A stretch of DNA of 64,000 bases from assembly GCF_002860345.1 (NCBI RefSeq), contig NZ_NMYC01000002.1:60057-124056 (forward strand), given 5' to 3'. The notes beneath the pieces are model-generated. The model did no database searches, was not told the DNA's origin, and saw only the letters and a program-made list of their open reading frames with translations. Source of the DNA: Bifidobacterium anseris (GTDB lineage: Bacteria > Actinomycetota > Actinomycetes > Actinomycetales > Bifidobacteriaceae). The position numbers and the translations under genes were made by a program. Position 1 is the stretch's first letter; each line of letters begins with the position of its first letter. Shown piece by piece: positions 44,031-53,350 of this stretch.

Positions 44031-44927
44031 TCAGCCTTTCACTGCGCCCGACATGGATTCCTGATAGAAGCGCTGCATCACGATGAACAGGATCGCAATC
44101 GGGACGGAGATGATCACAGCGGCCGCCGCGAAACGACCGAACCAAGTGTTGATGTACTCCTTCTCAAGCATGAGCCACAGACCCAGCGAGGCCGTGTAGT
44201 TCTCCTGCGTGCGAGCGATGACCTTCGCCATGACGAAGTCGAGCCACGGAATCAGGAAGCCCACGATGGCCTGATAGACGATCATCGGCTTCGACATCGG
44301 GATGATGATCTTGACGAAGACCTGCCAACGCGTGCAGCCGTCGAGCATCGCGGCCTCGTCGAGCGAGGTCGGGATCGTGTCCATGAAGCCTTTCATGACG
44401 TAGAAGCCGGCGCCGGTGCCCGCCGAGTAGACGAGGATGAGCGCGAGGATCGTCATGCCATCGCTCGTCAGACCCATCGCCTTGAGGATGAAGTAGATCG
44501 CGACGACGGACATGATGGACGGGAACATGCCGAGGATCAGCACGAGGTTCATGAACGAGCGGCGTCCGCGGAAGCGCATGCGGCTCATGCAGTATGCGAC
44601 CGAGAGCACGAACCACACGGAGATGAGGCACGTGAAGATCGAGATGATGAACGTGTTCATGAACATGCGTGGGAAGTCTAGGACCCTGCGGTCGGTGAAC
44701 AGGCCGATGTAGCTGTCGAACGAATACTCGGTTGGGAAGAACGTGTTCTGGTACGGAGCGGTGTTCTTGTTGAAGCTCTCGAGGAAGATCCAGACGATCG
44801 GCACGAGCCAGATGACCGAGAGCACGCCGAGGAGGATGTAGGTGCCCACATCGGCCGCAATGCGGCGCTTCCTCTGATCGTGCAGGAATCCTTGGCTCTG
44901 TGCTTTGACTTCAGTATGCTTACTCAC
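44031..44927 (-). CDS. malG: Maltose/maltodextrin ABC permease MalG
   Basis: 298 residues, six TM helices. The ATG overlaps the MalF stop (ATGA). EAA loop DEAAMLDGCTRWQVFVKIIIP. The C-terminal end QRFYQESMSGAVKG is usual for MalG. Partner of the MalF at 44924 and the binding protein at 46599. The importer ATPase is not in the window. The gene order malE-malF-malG-pulA on one strand indicates coordinated import and debranching. Confidence 0.93.
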   Translation of the reverse strand: MSKHTEVKAQSQGFLHDQRKRRIAADVGTYILLGVLSVIWLVPIVWIFLESFNKNTAPYQNTFFPTEYSFDSYIGLFTDRRVLDFPRMFMNTFIISIFTCLISVWFVLSVAYCMSRMRFRGRRSFMNLVLILGMFPSIMSVVAIYFILKAMGLTSDGMTILALILVYSAGTGAGFYVMKGFMDTIPTSLDEAAMLDGCTRWQVFVKIIIPMSKPMIVYQAIVGFLIPWLDFVMAKVIARTQENYTASLGLWLMLEKEYINTWFGRFAAAAVIISVPIAILFIVMQRFYQESMSGAVKG

Positions 44928-46330
44928 CGGAAGCCCTCCTCATTCTTATAGGAACCGCTGTTGCGGTAGGTGATCAGCGAGACCGCGGCAAGGACGATGA
45001 ACGTCATGATGCCGATGACCGCGCCGAGGTTGTAATCGTTGCGATCCACCGTGAGCTTGTACAGCCAGGTGATGAGCAGGTCGGTCTTGCCGGCGGATGC
45101 GCCGTTGACGGCCGGGTCGCCACGCGTAAGCAGGTAGATGACGTTGAAGTTGTTGACGTTGCCGGTGAACGTCGTGATCAGGTACGGCGTGAGCACGAAG
45201 ATGATGTACGGCATCGTGATCTTCGTGAAGGTCTGCCACCAGTTTGCGCCGTCGATCTTCGCGGCCTCGTAGAGGTCGGCAGGGATGTTCTGGAGGATGC
45301 CGGTCACCTGCATGATCGTGTACGGAATGCCGATCCACAGGTTGACGATGATGACCGTCACACGCGCCCATGTGGCGTCGGTGAAGAACGGCAGCGGGCC
45401 GTTGATCCAACCCCAGTTCTGCAGCAGGCGGTTGACCGCGCCGGTCGGCTGCAGCATCTGATGCATAACGAGCAGCGAAACGAACTGCGGGACGGCGATC
45501 GACATCGAGAAGATCGCGCGCCAGACGTTCTTGCCGTAGGTCGTCTTGCGGTTGATGATCATCGCGAGGAACAGGCCGAAGAAGAAGTTCAGGAACGTCG
45601 CGAAGAACGCCCAGATCAGCGTCCAGCCGAGGACGGACAGGAACATGCTGCCCGAGACCGCGCTGCTGCCGGAGTTCGAGAACACCGTCTTGAAGTTCTC
45701 AAGTCCGACCCAGTTGAACAGCGTCAGATGGTTGTGGTCATAGCTCGTGAACGCCATCGAGATCATGAAGATCAGCGGCAGAACCGTGAAGATCAGGATG
45801 CCGGCGATCGGCAGGAACAGCAGCAGCTGGTTCGCCTTGGCGTCGAGGAGCGTGTGGATGTCGTCCATCAGGGACGGTGCGTGGCCGTTCTTGCCGGCCA
45901 GGCACTGCGCCTTGTACGCGGAGCGGATCTCAAGGATCCACCACAGCACGAAGACGACGCAGAAGACGACGGTGGCCACGCCGTAGAGCAGGCGCAGGAC
46001 CGTGTTGTCGCCCGGGATGTTCACATACTGGCCGTTGACCCAGCCGCTGCTGGGCTTGTTGCCGCCGAGCGTGATCAGGTTCTTGACGCACGTGCCGCCG
46101 GTCATGATCATGTAAACGATAAACAGGACCTCACCGGCGAAATAAATGAGACCCTTGACGTATTGCTTGCGCACCACGTTGCCGAGGCCGAAAATCAGGA
46201 TGGACAGCTTGGTGAAGACGTCGCCCTTCTCCAAGGCGTTCTTCAGCGTGTATGGCGATGGTGCCACATAGTCCGCGCCCAGTTTCCGGCGGCGCCGCAG
46301 TTCTCGTTGTGAAAGGGTTACCGTACTCAT
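44924..46330 (-). CDS. malF: Maltose/maltodextrin ABC permease MalF
   Basis: 468 residues with eight predicted helices. The N-terminal extension (about residues 1-170) carries two extra helices (KGLIYFAGEVLFIVYMIMT, LRLLYGVATVVFCVVFVLWWI) before the six-helix core, as in MalF. EAA loop EAAKIDGANWWQTFTKITMP. It is followed by malG with a 4-base overlap. A hairpin separates it from malE. ATG 46330 follows AAAGAGAGGCGG. Confidence 0.93.
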   Translation of the reverse strand: MSTVTLSQRELRRRRKLGADYVAPSPYTLKNALEKGDVFTKLSILIFGLGNVVRKQYVKGLIYFAGEVLFIVYMIMTGGTCVKNLITLGGNKPSSGWVNGQYVNIPGDNTVLRLLYGVATVVFCVVFVLWWILEIRSAYKAQCLAGKNGHAPSLMDDIHTLLDAKANQLLLFLPIAGILIFTVLPLIFMISMAFTSYDHNHLTLFNWVGLENFKTVFSNSGSSAVSGSMFLSVLGWTLIWAFFATFLNFFFGLFLAMIINRKTTYGKNVWRAIFSMSIAVPQFVSLLVMHQMLQPTGAVNRLLQNWGWINGPLPFFTDATWARVTVIIVNLWIGIPYTIMQVTGILQNIPADLYEAAKIDGANWWQTFTKITMPYIIFVLTPYLITTFTGNVNNFNVIYLLTRGDPAVNGASAGKTDLLITWLYKLTVDRNDYNLGAVIGIMTFIVLAAVSLITYRNSGSYKNEEGFR

Positions 46331-46492
46331 GAACCCTCTACCGCCTCTCTTTGAAAAGTGTGATGTGTGGGGCGTGCGACCGTCCCCACGACCGCGCTAC
46401 CTCGCGATGGATCGTGGAACGGGTGCGCGCATGGTCCGAGAATGACCCCACGCACCCTCAGGCGACGCCGCCTGGTTGACCCTGAACATGAG

Positions 46493-46530
46493 GTGTGCGG
46501 AAAGCTCAGGATCCGAGGCCTTCCGCACAC
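46493..46530. terminator. Attenuator-like hairpin between malE and malF
   Basis: Arms GTGTGCGGAA (46493-46502) and TTCCGCACAC (46521-46530) with further inner pairing. It is placed where many sugar ABC operons reduce permease expression relative to the binding protein. Confidence 0.55.
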
Positions 46531-46598
46531 TGTTTTCGATTATCTACCGATATCCGCCGGCCAGCGCCAGCGGGACGGGGCGTTGTGGCCCCACGAAA

Positions 46599-47867
46599 TC
46601 ACTCCTCAGTCGCCTGAGCCTTGACTTCCTTGTTCTCGGTGTCCATCCAGGTCTGCGTCTGCTCCTTGTAGTTGTCAGCAGTGACGTCCTTGTTGTAGAT
46701 GGCCTTGCCGAAGTTCTCTGCCGGGGTCCACCAGCCGTTCATCGCGGCGATCGTCGGCTGCAGCACGGAGGTCTTGTCAATCGTGTCGACCTGGGCCTGG
46801 ACGTACGGAGCGTCCTTCATTCCTTCGAGGTCGGTCAGCGACTTGTCGGACGGAACGATCTCGCGCATCTCCCAGTGCTTCTTCTGAGCGTCGGCGGAGC
46901 CGAGATAGGCGGCGAACTCAGAAGCGACCTGCGGAGCCTTCGTGTTCGGGTTGAACGCGACGGCCTTCGAGCCAGCGAAGGACTTCATCTGATAGTCCTT
47001 GCCATCAGCGGTGAAGGACGGCATCGCGACGGCGCCGTACTTGTCGCCGAGGCCCTTCTTGACGTCGGCTGCCGACCAGGAGCCGGAGAACATCGCGTCG
47101 GTCGTGCCGTCGACGAGGTTCGAGACGCCGTTGGTGCCGTCATCGAGGACGAAGTTCGGGTTAGCGACCATATCGACGAGGTACTTGGTCACGGCATCGG
47201 CGTTGGAACCGAAGTCGATGCCCGCAGCGCCGTCCTGACCGTTGTCGCCGAACATCTGCATGCCGGCGCCGAGGTAGAACGCCGGGATGTACCAGGAGTT
47301 CGTCAGCGGGTAGGAGACCTTGCCCTTCTCGAGCATCGTGTTCAGGTTCTTGACGTCATCGGCCGAGAACTTGTCCTTGTTGTAGTACATGAAGTACGTG
47401 TTCGAGGTGTACGGAACGCCGTAGATCTTGCCGTCGGCGCCGGTGACCGACTGGACCATCGTCTCGGAGTTCTGGTCCTGGACCTGCTTGGCGACCTCAT
47501 CGCTCACTTCGCCGATGGCGTTGAGCTTGATGAGCGTGCCGAGCTGATCATTCGCGAACATGTAGACGTCGGCCGCGGCGGACGGATCCGTCTGCACGGT
47601 CTTGGCGGCGTCGCCCTCGGAGACGGTCGCGTTCTTCCAAGTGATGTCATAGTTGGTGTGGGCCTTCTCGAACGCCTCCTGCATGGCCTTCATCCAGTCG
47701 GCGTCCTCCGACGGCGCCCACACGGTGAGCGTCGCGGTCTGCTTCTCGTTCGAGTTCGAAGCGCTGGCGTTGCCGTTCGCGTTCGAATCGTTGCCGCCGC
47801 AAGCCGCCATCGGGACGAGCATCGCAACAGCCGCGGTCAGACCGATTGCCTTCTTCCAATTGATCAT
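46599..47867 (-). CDS. malE: Maltose/maltodextrin-binding lipoprotein MalE
   Basis: 422 residues. ATG 47867 (MINWKKAIGLTAAVAMLVPM) has AAAGG at 6 bases; ATG 47870 adjoins it. The lipobox is MAAC at about residues 20-23. An Asn/Ser linker leads into the mature domain ATLTVWAPSEDADWMKAMQEAF. Other MalE-like stretches are DVYMFANDQLGTLIKLNAI, YGVPYTSNTYFMYYNKDKF and MNGWWTPAENFGKAIYN. First gene of malEFG-pulA. Its promoter (48040-48067) overlaps an operator for a LacI protein. Confidence 0.94.
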   Translation of the reverse strand: MINWKKAIGLTAAVAMLVPMAACGGNDSNANGNASASNSNEKQTATLTVWAPSEDADWMKAMQEAFEKAHTNYDITWKNATVSEGDAAKTVQTDPSAAADVYMFANDQLGTLIKLNAIGEVSDEVAKQVQDQNSETMVQSVTGADGKIYGVPYTSNTYFMYYNKDKFSADDVKNLNTMLEKGKVSYPLTNSWYIPAFYLGAGMQMFGDNGQDGAAGIDFGSNADAVTKYLVDMVANPNFVLDDGTNGVSNLVDGTTDAMFSGSWSAADVKKGLGDKYGAVAMPSFTADGKDYQMKSFAGSKAVAFNPNTKAPQVASEFAAYLGSADAQKKHWEMREIVPSDKSLTDLEGMKDAPYVQAQVDTIDKTSVLQPTIAAMNGWWTPAENFGKAIYNKDVTADNYKEQTQTWMDTENKEVKAQATEE

Positions 47868-48039
47868 CATTGACCTTTCCTTTCCATCAATCAATGCAAA
47901 ATCAATGCAGTTGCATCAGTTTTCCTCAACATCACGCACGCGCGAGCCTCACGGATCGACTCCGCCCGGCCCTCACGTCGTAGCTGCCTCCACCTTATGT
48001 TTTCAGCGGAGCGCTGCGTAACGCTTCAGTGGTCTATAC

Positions 48040-48067
48040 TGTATACCACATCTGCAAACGTTGTCAA
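48040..48067 (-). promoter_or_regulatory. malE promoter with LacI-type operator
   Basis: Minus-strand TTGACA (48067-48062), 16 bases, TATACA (48045-48040). The operator TGACAACGTTTGCA (48066-48053) overlaps the -35 box and fits TGNAANCGNTTNCA with one mismatch. Confidence 0.65.
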
Positions 48068-48136
48068 AACTGTCCGCATCGTGAGTGTCGTTTTCACAGA
48101 AACGCCGTAAGCGTTACCCCACAAGCAAGGAGCGAT

Positions 48137-49744
48137 ATGACCAACTCAATGAACACACCTGTTTCATGGCTGCAACAGGCCGTCTTCTACGAGGTGTATC
48201 CGCAGAGTTTCAACGATTCCAACAACGACGGCATCGGCGACATCCCCGGCATCACCGAGCGCCTCGACTACATCCGGACGCTGGGCTGCAACGCCTTGTG
48301 GATCAACCCCTGCTTCGACTCGCCGTTCCGCGATGCTGGATACGATGTAAGCGATTACACGAAGGTCGCCGAGCGCTACGGCACCAACGACGACCTCGTC
48401 AATCTGTTCGCCGCGGCGCACGCCCGCGGCATGCACGTCCTGCTTGATCTGGTGCCGGGGCACACGAGCGACGAACATCCTTGGTTTATTGCCAGCAGCG
48501 AAGAACGGCAAAGCTTTTACACTGACCGCTATATCTGGACCGACTCGTGGATCACCGGCGGCGACGGCCTGCCGTTCATCGGCGGCGTCTACCCGCGCAA
48601 CGGCGCCGCGATCACAAACTTCTTCGCGTTCCAGCCGGCGCTCAACTACGGTTTCGCGCATCCGACGAAGTCCTGGCAGCAGCCGGCGCTCGGCGACACG
48701 GCGCTCGACACCTGCGGCGCGACGCTCGACGTCATGCGCTTCTGGCTGTCGCGCGGCGCCGACGGCTTCCGCGTCGACATGGCCGACAGCCTCGTCAAGC
48801 GCGACGACGACGGCAAGCCGGCCACGATCGCGACGTGGCAGTACATGTTCAAGCAGATCCGCGAGGAGTTCCCGGACGCGGCCTTCGTCTCCGAATGGGG
48901 ACGTCCGGATGAGGCAATCGAAGCCGGCTTCGACATGGACTTCTATCTCGACTGGCGTTGGGACGGCGCGCCGAACGGCTACAACATGCTGCTGCGCAAC
49001 ACCGATACGCCGATGCTGCACGACGGCGACAAGAGCTACTTCAACGCGGACAGTGGCGTCGGCATCCGCGCCTTCCTCGACGAATATGAGCCGCGACTCA
49101 AGCAGGCACGCAAGCGCGGCGGCTACTTCGACCTGATCACCTGCAACCACGACACGGCGCGCGTCGCGCCACGACTGAGCCCGCAGGAGATCCGTCTCGC
49201 CTATGCGACGATGCTGCTGATGCCGGGCACCCCGTTCATCTATTACGGTGACGAGATTGGCATGCGCTACCGCGATCTTCCGACGAAGGAGGGCGGCTAC
49301 ACGCGCACCGGCAGTCGCACGCCGATGCAGTGGGACCGTTCGGCCAACGACGGCTTCTCCGGCGCGAGCGCCGACGCACTCTACCTGCCGATCGACGAAT
49401 CCGAGGGCGCGCCGACGGTCGCCGACCAGATCGACGCCGACGACTCGCTGTGGACGGCTGTCCACGACACACTCGCGCTGCGCGCCGATTCGCCGGCCTT
49501 CCGCGCCGACGCCGATTTCGACGTGCTGTTCTCGTCCGACGAGCGCCGTTCCTTCGTCTTCAAGCGCACGAAGGATGGCATCAGCGCCGTCGTCGCCGTC
49601 AACCCGGGACACGAGAGCGAAACGATCGAGCTGCCGGCCGGCGAAGGCAGCGAGGCGCGCACCGTGACGCTGTCCTACGGCTCCCCGACGCTCGACTACA
49701 CGACGCTGACGCTCCCAGCCCAGTCCTTCGCCGTCCTCCAGTAG
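48137..49744 (+). CDS. GH13 alpha-glucosidase-type enzyme (oligo-1,6-glucosidase-like)
   Basis: 535 residues; ATG 48137 follows CAAGGAGCGAT and the frame upstream is not coding. (beta/alpha)8 GH13: LQQAVFYEVYPQSFNDSNNDGIGDIPG at the start; nucleophile Asp214 in GFRVDMADSL; acid/base Glu253 in VSEWGRP; stabilising Asp339 in CNHDTAR. Region I reads DLVPGHTSDEHPWF, with Gly where most GH13 alpha-glucosidases have Asn (NHTS), and the 'QPALNYG' loop is unusual, so specificity may differ from canonical oligo-1,6-glucosidases. Divergent from malE and sharing its regulatory region. It probably degrades imported malto- or isomalto-oligosaccharides. Confidence 0.88.
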   Translation: MTNSMNTPVSWLQQAVFYEVYPQSFNDSNNDGIGDIPGITERLDYIRTLGCNALWINPCFDSPFRDAGYDVSDYTKVAERYGTNDDLVNLFAAAHARGMHVLLDLVPGHTSDEHPWFIASSEERQSFYTDRYIWTDSWITGGDGLPFIGGVYPRNGAAITNFFAFQPALNYGFAHPTKSWQQPALGDTALDTCGATLDVMRFWLSRGADGFRVDMADSLVKRDDDGKPATIATWQYMFKQIREEFPDAAFVSEWGRPDEAIEAGFDMDFYLDWRWDGAPNGYNMLLRNTDTPMLHDGDKSYFNADSGVGIRAFLDEYEPRLKQARKRGGYFDLITCNHDTARVAPRLSPQEIRLAYATMLLMPGTPFIYYGDEIGMRYRDLPTKEGGYTRTGSRTPMQWDRSANDGFSGASADALYLPIDESEGAPTVADQIDADDSLWTAVHDTLALRADSPAFRADADFDVLFSSDERRSFVFKRTKDGISAVVAVNPGHESETIELPAGEGSEARTVTLSYGSPTLDYTTLTLPAQSFAVLQ

Positions 49745-49784
49745 CCGGTCAGCCGTCCCAGAGGTCCCCCAGCCCCTCTGCAGA

Positions 49785-49859
49785 CCGCTAGAGGGGCTGG
49801 TTGCGGGTCGAGTCGTCACCCACTTCGACGGCCCGCCCCACAACCAGCCCCTCTAGCGG
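49785..49859. repeat. Large inverted repeat (19-bp arms)
   Basis: CCGCTAGAGGGGCTGGTTG (49785-49803) and its exact reverse complement (49841-49859). A third, degenerate copy of the arm (GCAACCAGCCCTCCCAGCGG) occurs at about 49931-49950. It looks like a small dispersed intergenic element; no transposase is present. Confidence 0.7.
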
Positions 49860-50000
49860 ACCGACCCCTCGACGCCGGCGACGAACCAGACCGCTCCGTC
49901 CCGATCCATCGCTCCACTCAATGATTCGACCCGCAACCAGCCCTCCCAGCGGGTCGAACTGTCGACGGGTTCGACGAAGTGGAACGCAAATGGGGCTCGT

Positions 50001-50041
50001 AGCGGGGTGAACCGTCGACATCGACGGCGGTTCACCCCGCT
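50001..50041. terminator. Hairpin in the pre-malQ region
   Basis: Arms AGCGGGGTGAACCG (50001-50014) and CGGTTCACCCCGCT (50028-50041), then TTTGTCC on the plus strand. It is a possible terminator of the GH13 gene or part of the repeat element. Confidence 0.5.
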
Positions 50042-50205
50042 TTGTCCCCGCTCCATCTAGCCCAATCCCGTTCCGTCGGCCACGCCGGCCGCCCGGAACC
50101 CCACCCTCCAGTTTGCAAACGTAGGCGTATGCGGCGCAAAACCGCTGCTGCTTCACTCCGCTCACATTGGCCGTTTTTGGCTTGATTCAGCCAAAACCGC
50201 CGTGT

Positions 50206-50234
50206 TTGCAAACGCTTTCAACATGCGCTATACT
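50206..50234 (+). promoter_or_regulatory. malQ promoter with LacI-type operator
   Basis: TTGCAA (50206-50211), 17 bases, TATACT (50229-50234). The operator TGCAAACGCTTTCA (50207-50220) is an exact match to TGNAANCGNTTNCA and overlaps the -35 box. Confidence 0.65.
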
Positions 50235-50373
50235 TGACATCAGGCGATGGTTCGTCACCAACGAAGCATGACGTTCCGCAACCACCATCAGCAATCGAGG
50301 AAAGCACAAGGGAACACGGGGCCGGCGCATGCAGCGCCGCCCGCGCGCCCACGAAGAGAATTAAGGAGCAACG

Positions 50374-52566
50374 ATGCCGCAGCAGTCCGCACAGCAGCCC
50401 AAGGAAAGCGCTGAACGCCTCGCACGTCCACTCATCCGGTTGGCGAACATGTGGGGCATCTCCACGTCATACATCGACCAGCTTGGTACCTACGTCGAAA
50501 TCGAAGACGACGTCCTTGTCACCGTGCTCAAGGCGCTCGGCGTCGACGCATCGACCGAAGAACGAGTCAACGAAGCGCTCAAGCTGCGCCTGAGCGAGGA
50601 CGCCAAGCGACTCGTGCCGCCGACCGTCGTCAAGTTCATCGGCACCGACACGCCGGTCGAGCTGCGTACGCTGCACGGCGAGCCGACCGTCACGTTGATG
50701 CTCGAGGAGGGTGTGCACGCCGACGGTGACTTCTTCGCTATCGCGCGCAAGGAGACCGAAGCGGCGCCGGACACCGACGTGACCGTCTACGAACTGACGC
50801 TGATCGATGCGCTGCCGGTCGGCTACCACACGCTCACCGTCGAGGACGGCGAGCGCCGCGCGACGGCCCACGTGATCTGCGCGCCGGCGCGCATCCCGGT
50901 GCCGCAGGCCGTACAGGACCGCCATCGCTGGGGTTGGATGACGCAGATGTACTCGGTGCGTTCGGCCGAATCGTGGGGTATCGGCGACTACGGCGATCTC
51001 AAGGAGCTCGTCACCGACGCGGCCAAGAAGTCGCACGCCGATTTCATGCTCATCAACCCGATCCACGCGACGGCGCCGGTCACGCCGCTCGAGCCGTCGC
51101 CGTACCTGCCCGAGTCGCGCCGCTTCCTCAACGTCACCTACATCCGTCCGCAGGACATCCCCGAATACAAGCACCTCGAAGGCGAGGACTTCGACAAGGT
51201 CGAGACGCTGCACGCGCGCGTCGCGGCCGCGAACACCGATCCCTCGCCTATCGACATCAACGCGGCGTGGGATGCGAAGCGCGAGGCGCTGCACATCGTC
51301 TTCGAACAGGAGCGTTCGACCGAGCGTCAGGCCGCCTTCGATGAGTTCCGTCAGCACGCCGGCGAGGATCTGCGCGCCTTCGCGCTGTGGTCGGTCGCGT
51401 TCCAGGTGTGGGGCGCGCCGTGGGACGCCGAGAACGACTGGTTCGCGAAATACGACCGTCACAGCCCGCAGATCGCGCAGCTCGAGAACGACTACGGCGA
51501 CCTCTACGACTTCGCGTGCTGGCTGCAGTGGATTGCGGCGGAGCAGGTCGAGGCGGCGCAACGCGCGGCGAAGGACGCCGGCATGGCGCTCGGACTGATG
51601 CAGGACATGGCCGTCGGCGTGCACACCTACGGCTCGGACGTGTGGTGGAGCCCCGAACGTTTCGCCGTCGGCACCGTGACGGTCGGCTGCCCGCCGGACT
51701 TCTACAACCAGCAGGGCCAGGACTGGGGCCAGCCGCCTTTCGACCCGAACTTCATGGAGGCGGACGGCTACAACGTCTACCGCGACATGGTGCACAACAT
51801 GTTCGCGCACGCCGGCGCGATCCGCATCGACCATGTCCTCGGCATGTTCCGCCTGTGGTGGATCCCGCAGGGCAAGGGCCCGCGCGGCGGCGCCTATGTG
51901 CGTTACAACTACGAGGCGATGCTCGCGATCCTGACGATCGAAGCGTCGCGCGTCGACGGCATGGTCATCGGCGAGGATCTCGGCACCGTCCCCGATTACG
52001 TCTCGCGCATCCTCGCCGAGCACGGCGTCCTCGGCACAACCGTCGAATGGTTCGCGCGCGTCGACAACTCGCCGAACGCCGGCGACCCGTACGCGATGCC
52101 GGACACCTACCGTGAATATTCGCTCGCCTCGGTCACGACGCATGATCTACCGCCGACCGCCGGCTATCTGATGTACGAGCACGTCAAGCTGCGCGAACAG
52201 CTGCATCTGCTCAGCGAACCGGTCGAGGAGTTCATGAAGGCCGCCGAAGCCGAGCAGCGGGCGATGCTCAAGCTGCTCGTTTCGGGCGGCTGGCTGCCGC
52301 AGGAAGCCGCCGACGACGTCCCGGGCCATCTCCAGCAGATCGTCGAGGCGATGCACGCGATGCTCAAGGATTCGCCGGCGCTGCTGCTGCAGGCCGCGCT
52401 CGTCGACGGCATCGGCGAGATGCGCACGCAGAACCAGCCGGGCACGTCGACCGAGTATCCCAACTGGCGCATCCCGCTCGCTGATGCCGAAGGCCACGTC
52501 GTTCCGACGGGCAAGGTCTTCGACTCGCCGCGCGTGATGTCGCTGTCCAAAATCATGAACCGTTAG
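50374..52566 (+). CDS. malQ: 4-alpha-glucanotransferase (amylomaltase, GH77)
   Basis: 730 residues; AAGGAGCAACG precedes the ATG. The enzyme transfers glucan segments between maltodextrins in the cytoplasm. The N-terminal about 200 residues form an extra domain (ARPLIRLANMWGISTSYIDQ, and beta-strands to CAPARIPVPQ) found in the longer actinobacterial/MalQ type. GH77 core: WGIGDYGDLKELV, LMQDMAVGVHTYGSDVW, nucleophile Asp486 in RIDHVLGMFRLW, acid/base Glu534 in VIGEDLGTVP, and Asp591 in TTHDLPPTAG. Single gene with its own operator and a strong terminator after it. It supplies substrate to maltodextrin metabolism alongside pulA and the GH13 enzymes. Confidence 0.96.
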   Translation: MPQQSAQQPKESAERLARPLIRLANMWGISTSYIDQLGTYVEIEDDVLVTVLKALGVDASTEERVNEALKLRLSEDAKRLVPPTVVKFIGTDTPVELRTLHGEPTVTLMLEEGVHADGDFFAIARKETEAAPDTDVTVYELTLIDALPVGYHTLTVEDGERRATAHVICAPARIPVPQAVQDRHRWGWMTQMYSVRSAESWGIGDYGDLKELVTDAAKKSHADFMLINPIHATAPVTPLEPSPYLPESRRFLNVTYIRPQDIPEYKHLEGEDFDKVETLHARVAAANTDPSPIDINAAWDAKREALHIVFEQERSTERQAAFDEFRQHAGEDLRAFALWSVAFQVWGAPWDAENDWFAKYDRHSPQIAQLENDYGDLYDFACWLQWIAAEQVEAAQRAAKDAGMALGLMQDMAVGVHTYGSDVWWSPERFAVGTVTVGCPPDFYNQQGQDWGQPPFDPNFMEADGYNVYRDMVHNMFAHAGAIRIDHVLGMFRLWWIPQGKGPRGGAYVRYNYEAMLAILTIEASRVDGMVIGEDLGTVPDYVSRILAEHGVLGTTVEWFARVDNSPNAGDPYAMPDTYREYSLASVTTHDLPPTAGYLMYEHVKLREQLHLLSEPVEEFMKAAEAEQRAMLKLLVSGGWLPQEAADDVPGHLQQIVEAMHAMLKDSPALLLQAALVDGIGEMRTQNQPGTSTEYPNWRIPLADAEGHVVPTGKVFDSPRVMSLSKIMNR

Positions 52567-52596
52567 TTTTTTCGACCTCTCTCTGACGGTTCAGAC

Positions 52597-52630
52597 ATGA
52601 AGGGCCTCCCGATTACGGGAGGCCCTTCAT
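52597..52630. terminator. Terminator between malQ and the DUF624 gene
   Basis: ATGAAGGGCCTCCC (52597-52610), GATTAC, GGGAGGCCCTTCAT (52617-52630), then TGCTTT. It serves two convergent genes. Confidence 0.75.
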
Positions 52631-52696
52631 TGCTTTGCACACATTGCGCACGTTGTGCCATTGCACGCGTCTACTGCCCACGCCACGAACTACCGT

Positions 52697-53350
52697 TCAC
52701 TGGTGCTTCTTGACGCTCCACGTGTCCTCCGGCACATGCGTCGAGAACGACTGTCCAGTGTATTTGCGCAGCACATACTCCTGAATCGGCACATGCAATG
52801 ACAGCAGCGAGCCGTAGCCGAGCACAGCGAGGAGGAACAGCATCTGCGGCAGCTTGAACCACAGATAGATGAACAGGCCGAAGTAGACGGCGTCGATCGC
52901 GAGGAGCGCAAGCGTCGCCGGGAAATAGGTGACGCCGAAGACGTAGGCGTTCGCCATCGTGCGCGTCGGCGGGTTCTCGAAGCGCGCCTGCAGCGCGAAC
53001 ACCCATTCGAAACCGATGACCCACAGAATCGTCAACGCGATCTTCGGAATGAGCAGCGGCGTAATCTGCAGCACGATCCAGCTGTACGCGAGCGCGGCGC
53101 CGAAGAGCAGATAGACGATCCACAGGATCGTCGCGCGCGCGAGGTTCTCCTTGAACGCAGCGAAATAGTTCTTCACGACGTGCCCCTGCCCGATGAGCAT
53201 CTTGCGTGACGCCGTCTGTCCCGCGGACAATGCGGCGCCAATCGTCACGATCGGAATGCTCGTGACGAGCATCAGCAGATTGATGATGATTGCGTCGGTG
53301 AAGTTGTTCCACGCCTGCATGAATTTCGAATCCGGGGAAAGCCAGCCCAT
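52697..53350 (-). CDS. DUF624 (YesL-like) membrane protein, second copy
   Basis: 217 residues. ATG 53350 (MGWLSPDSKFMQAWNNFTDA) follows CAGGAGCG; an in-frame ATG at 53416 would add 22 residues. Five hydrophobic segments, the first IIINLLMLVTSIPIVTIGAALSAGQTAS with the PIVTIGAA block seen also in the 3232 copy. Its likely role is auxiliary to the downstream maltodextrin permeases at 53710-55400, which lie upstream of it on the same strand. The mechanism is unknown. Confidence 0.85.
   Translation of the reverse strand: MGWLSPDSKFMQAWNNFTDAIIINLLMLVTSIPIVTIGAALSAGQTASRKMLIGQGHVVKNYFAAFKENLARATILWIVYLLFGAALAYSWIVLQITPLLIPKIALTILWVIGFEWVFALQARFENPPTRTMANAYVFGVTYFPATLALLAIDAVYFGLFIYLWFKLPQMLFLLAVLGYGSLLSLHVPIQEYVLRKYTGQSFSTHVPEDTWSVKKHQ

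Larger units (their letters stand above)
49745..50373. other. Repeat-rich intergenic region before malQ
   Basis: No credible gene in about 630 bases. It holds a large inverted repeat (49785-49859), a related degenerate copy (about 49931-49960), a hairpin (50001-50041), a TGCAAACGTAGGC motif (50114-50126), a small GC hairpin and the malQ promoter. Confidence 0.6.

Noticed and set aside
42064-44064. 666-codon plus-strand frame opposite pullulanase
   Set aside because: No recognisable motifs; the minus strand encodes a complete GH13 enzyme.
49788-50165. 125-codon minus-strand frame with repeated GLV(A/V)GR phrases
   Set aside because: It lies over inverted repeats and hairpins, has no start signal, and is better explained as repeat DNA.
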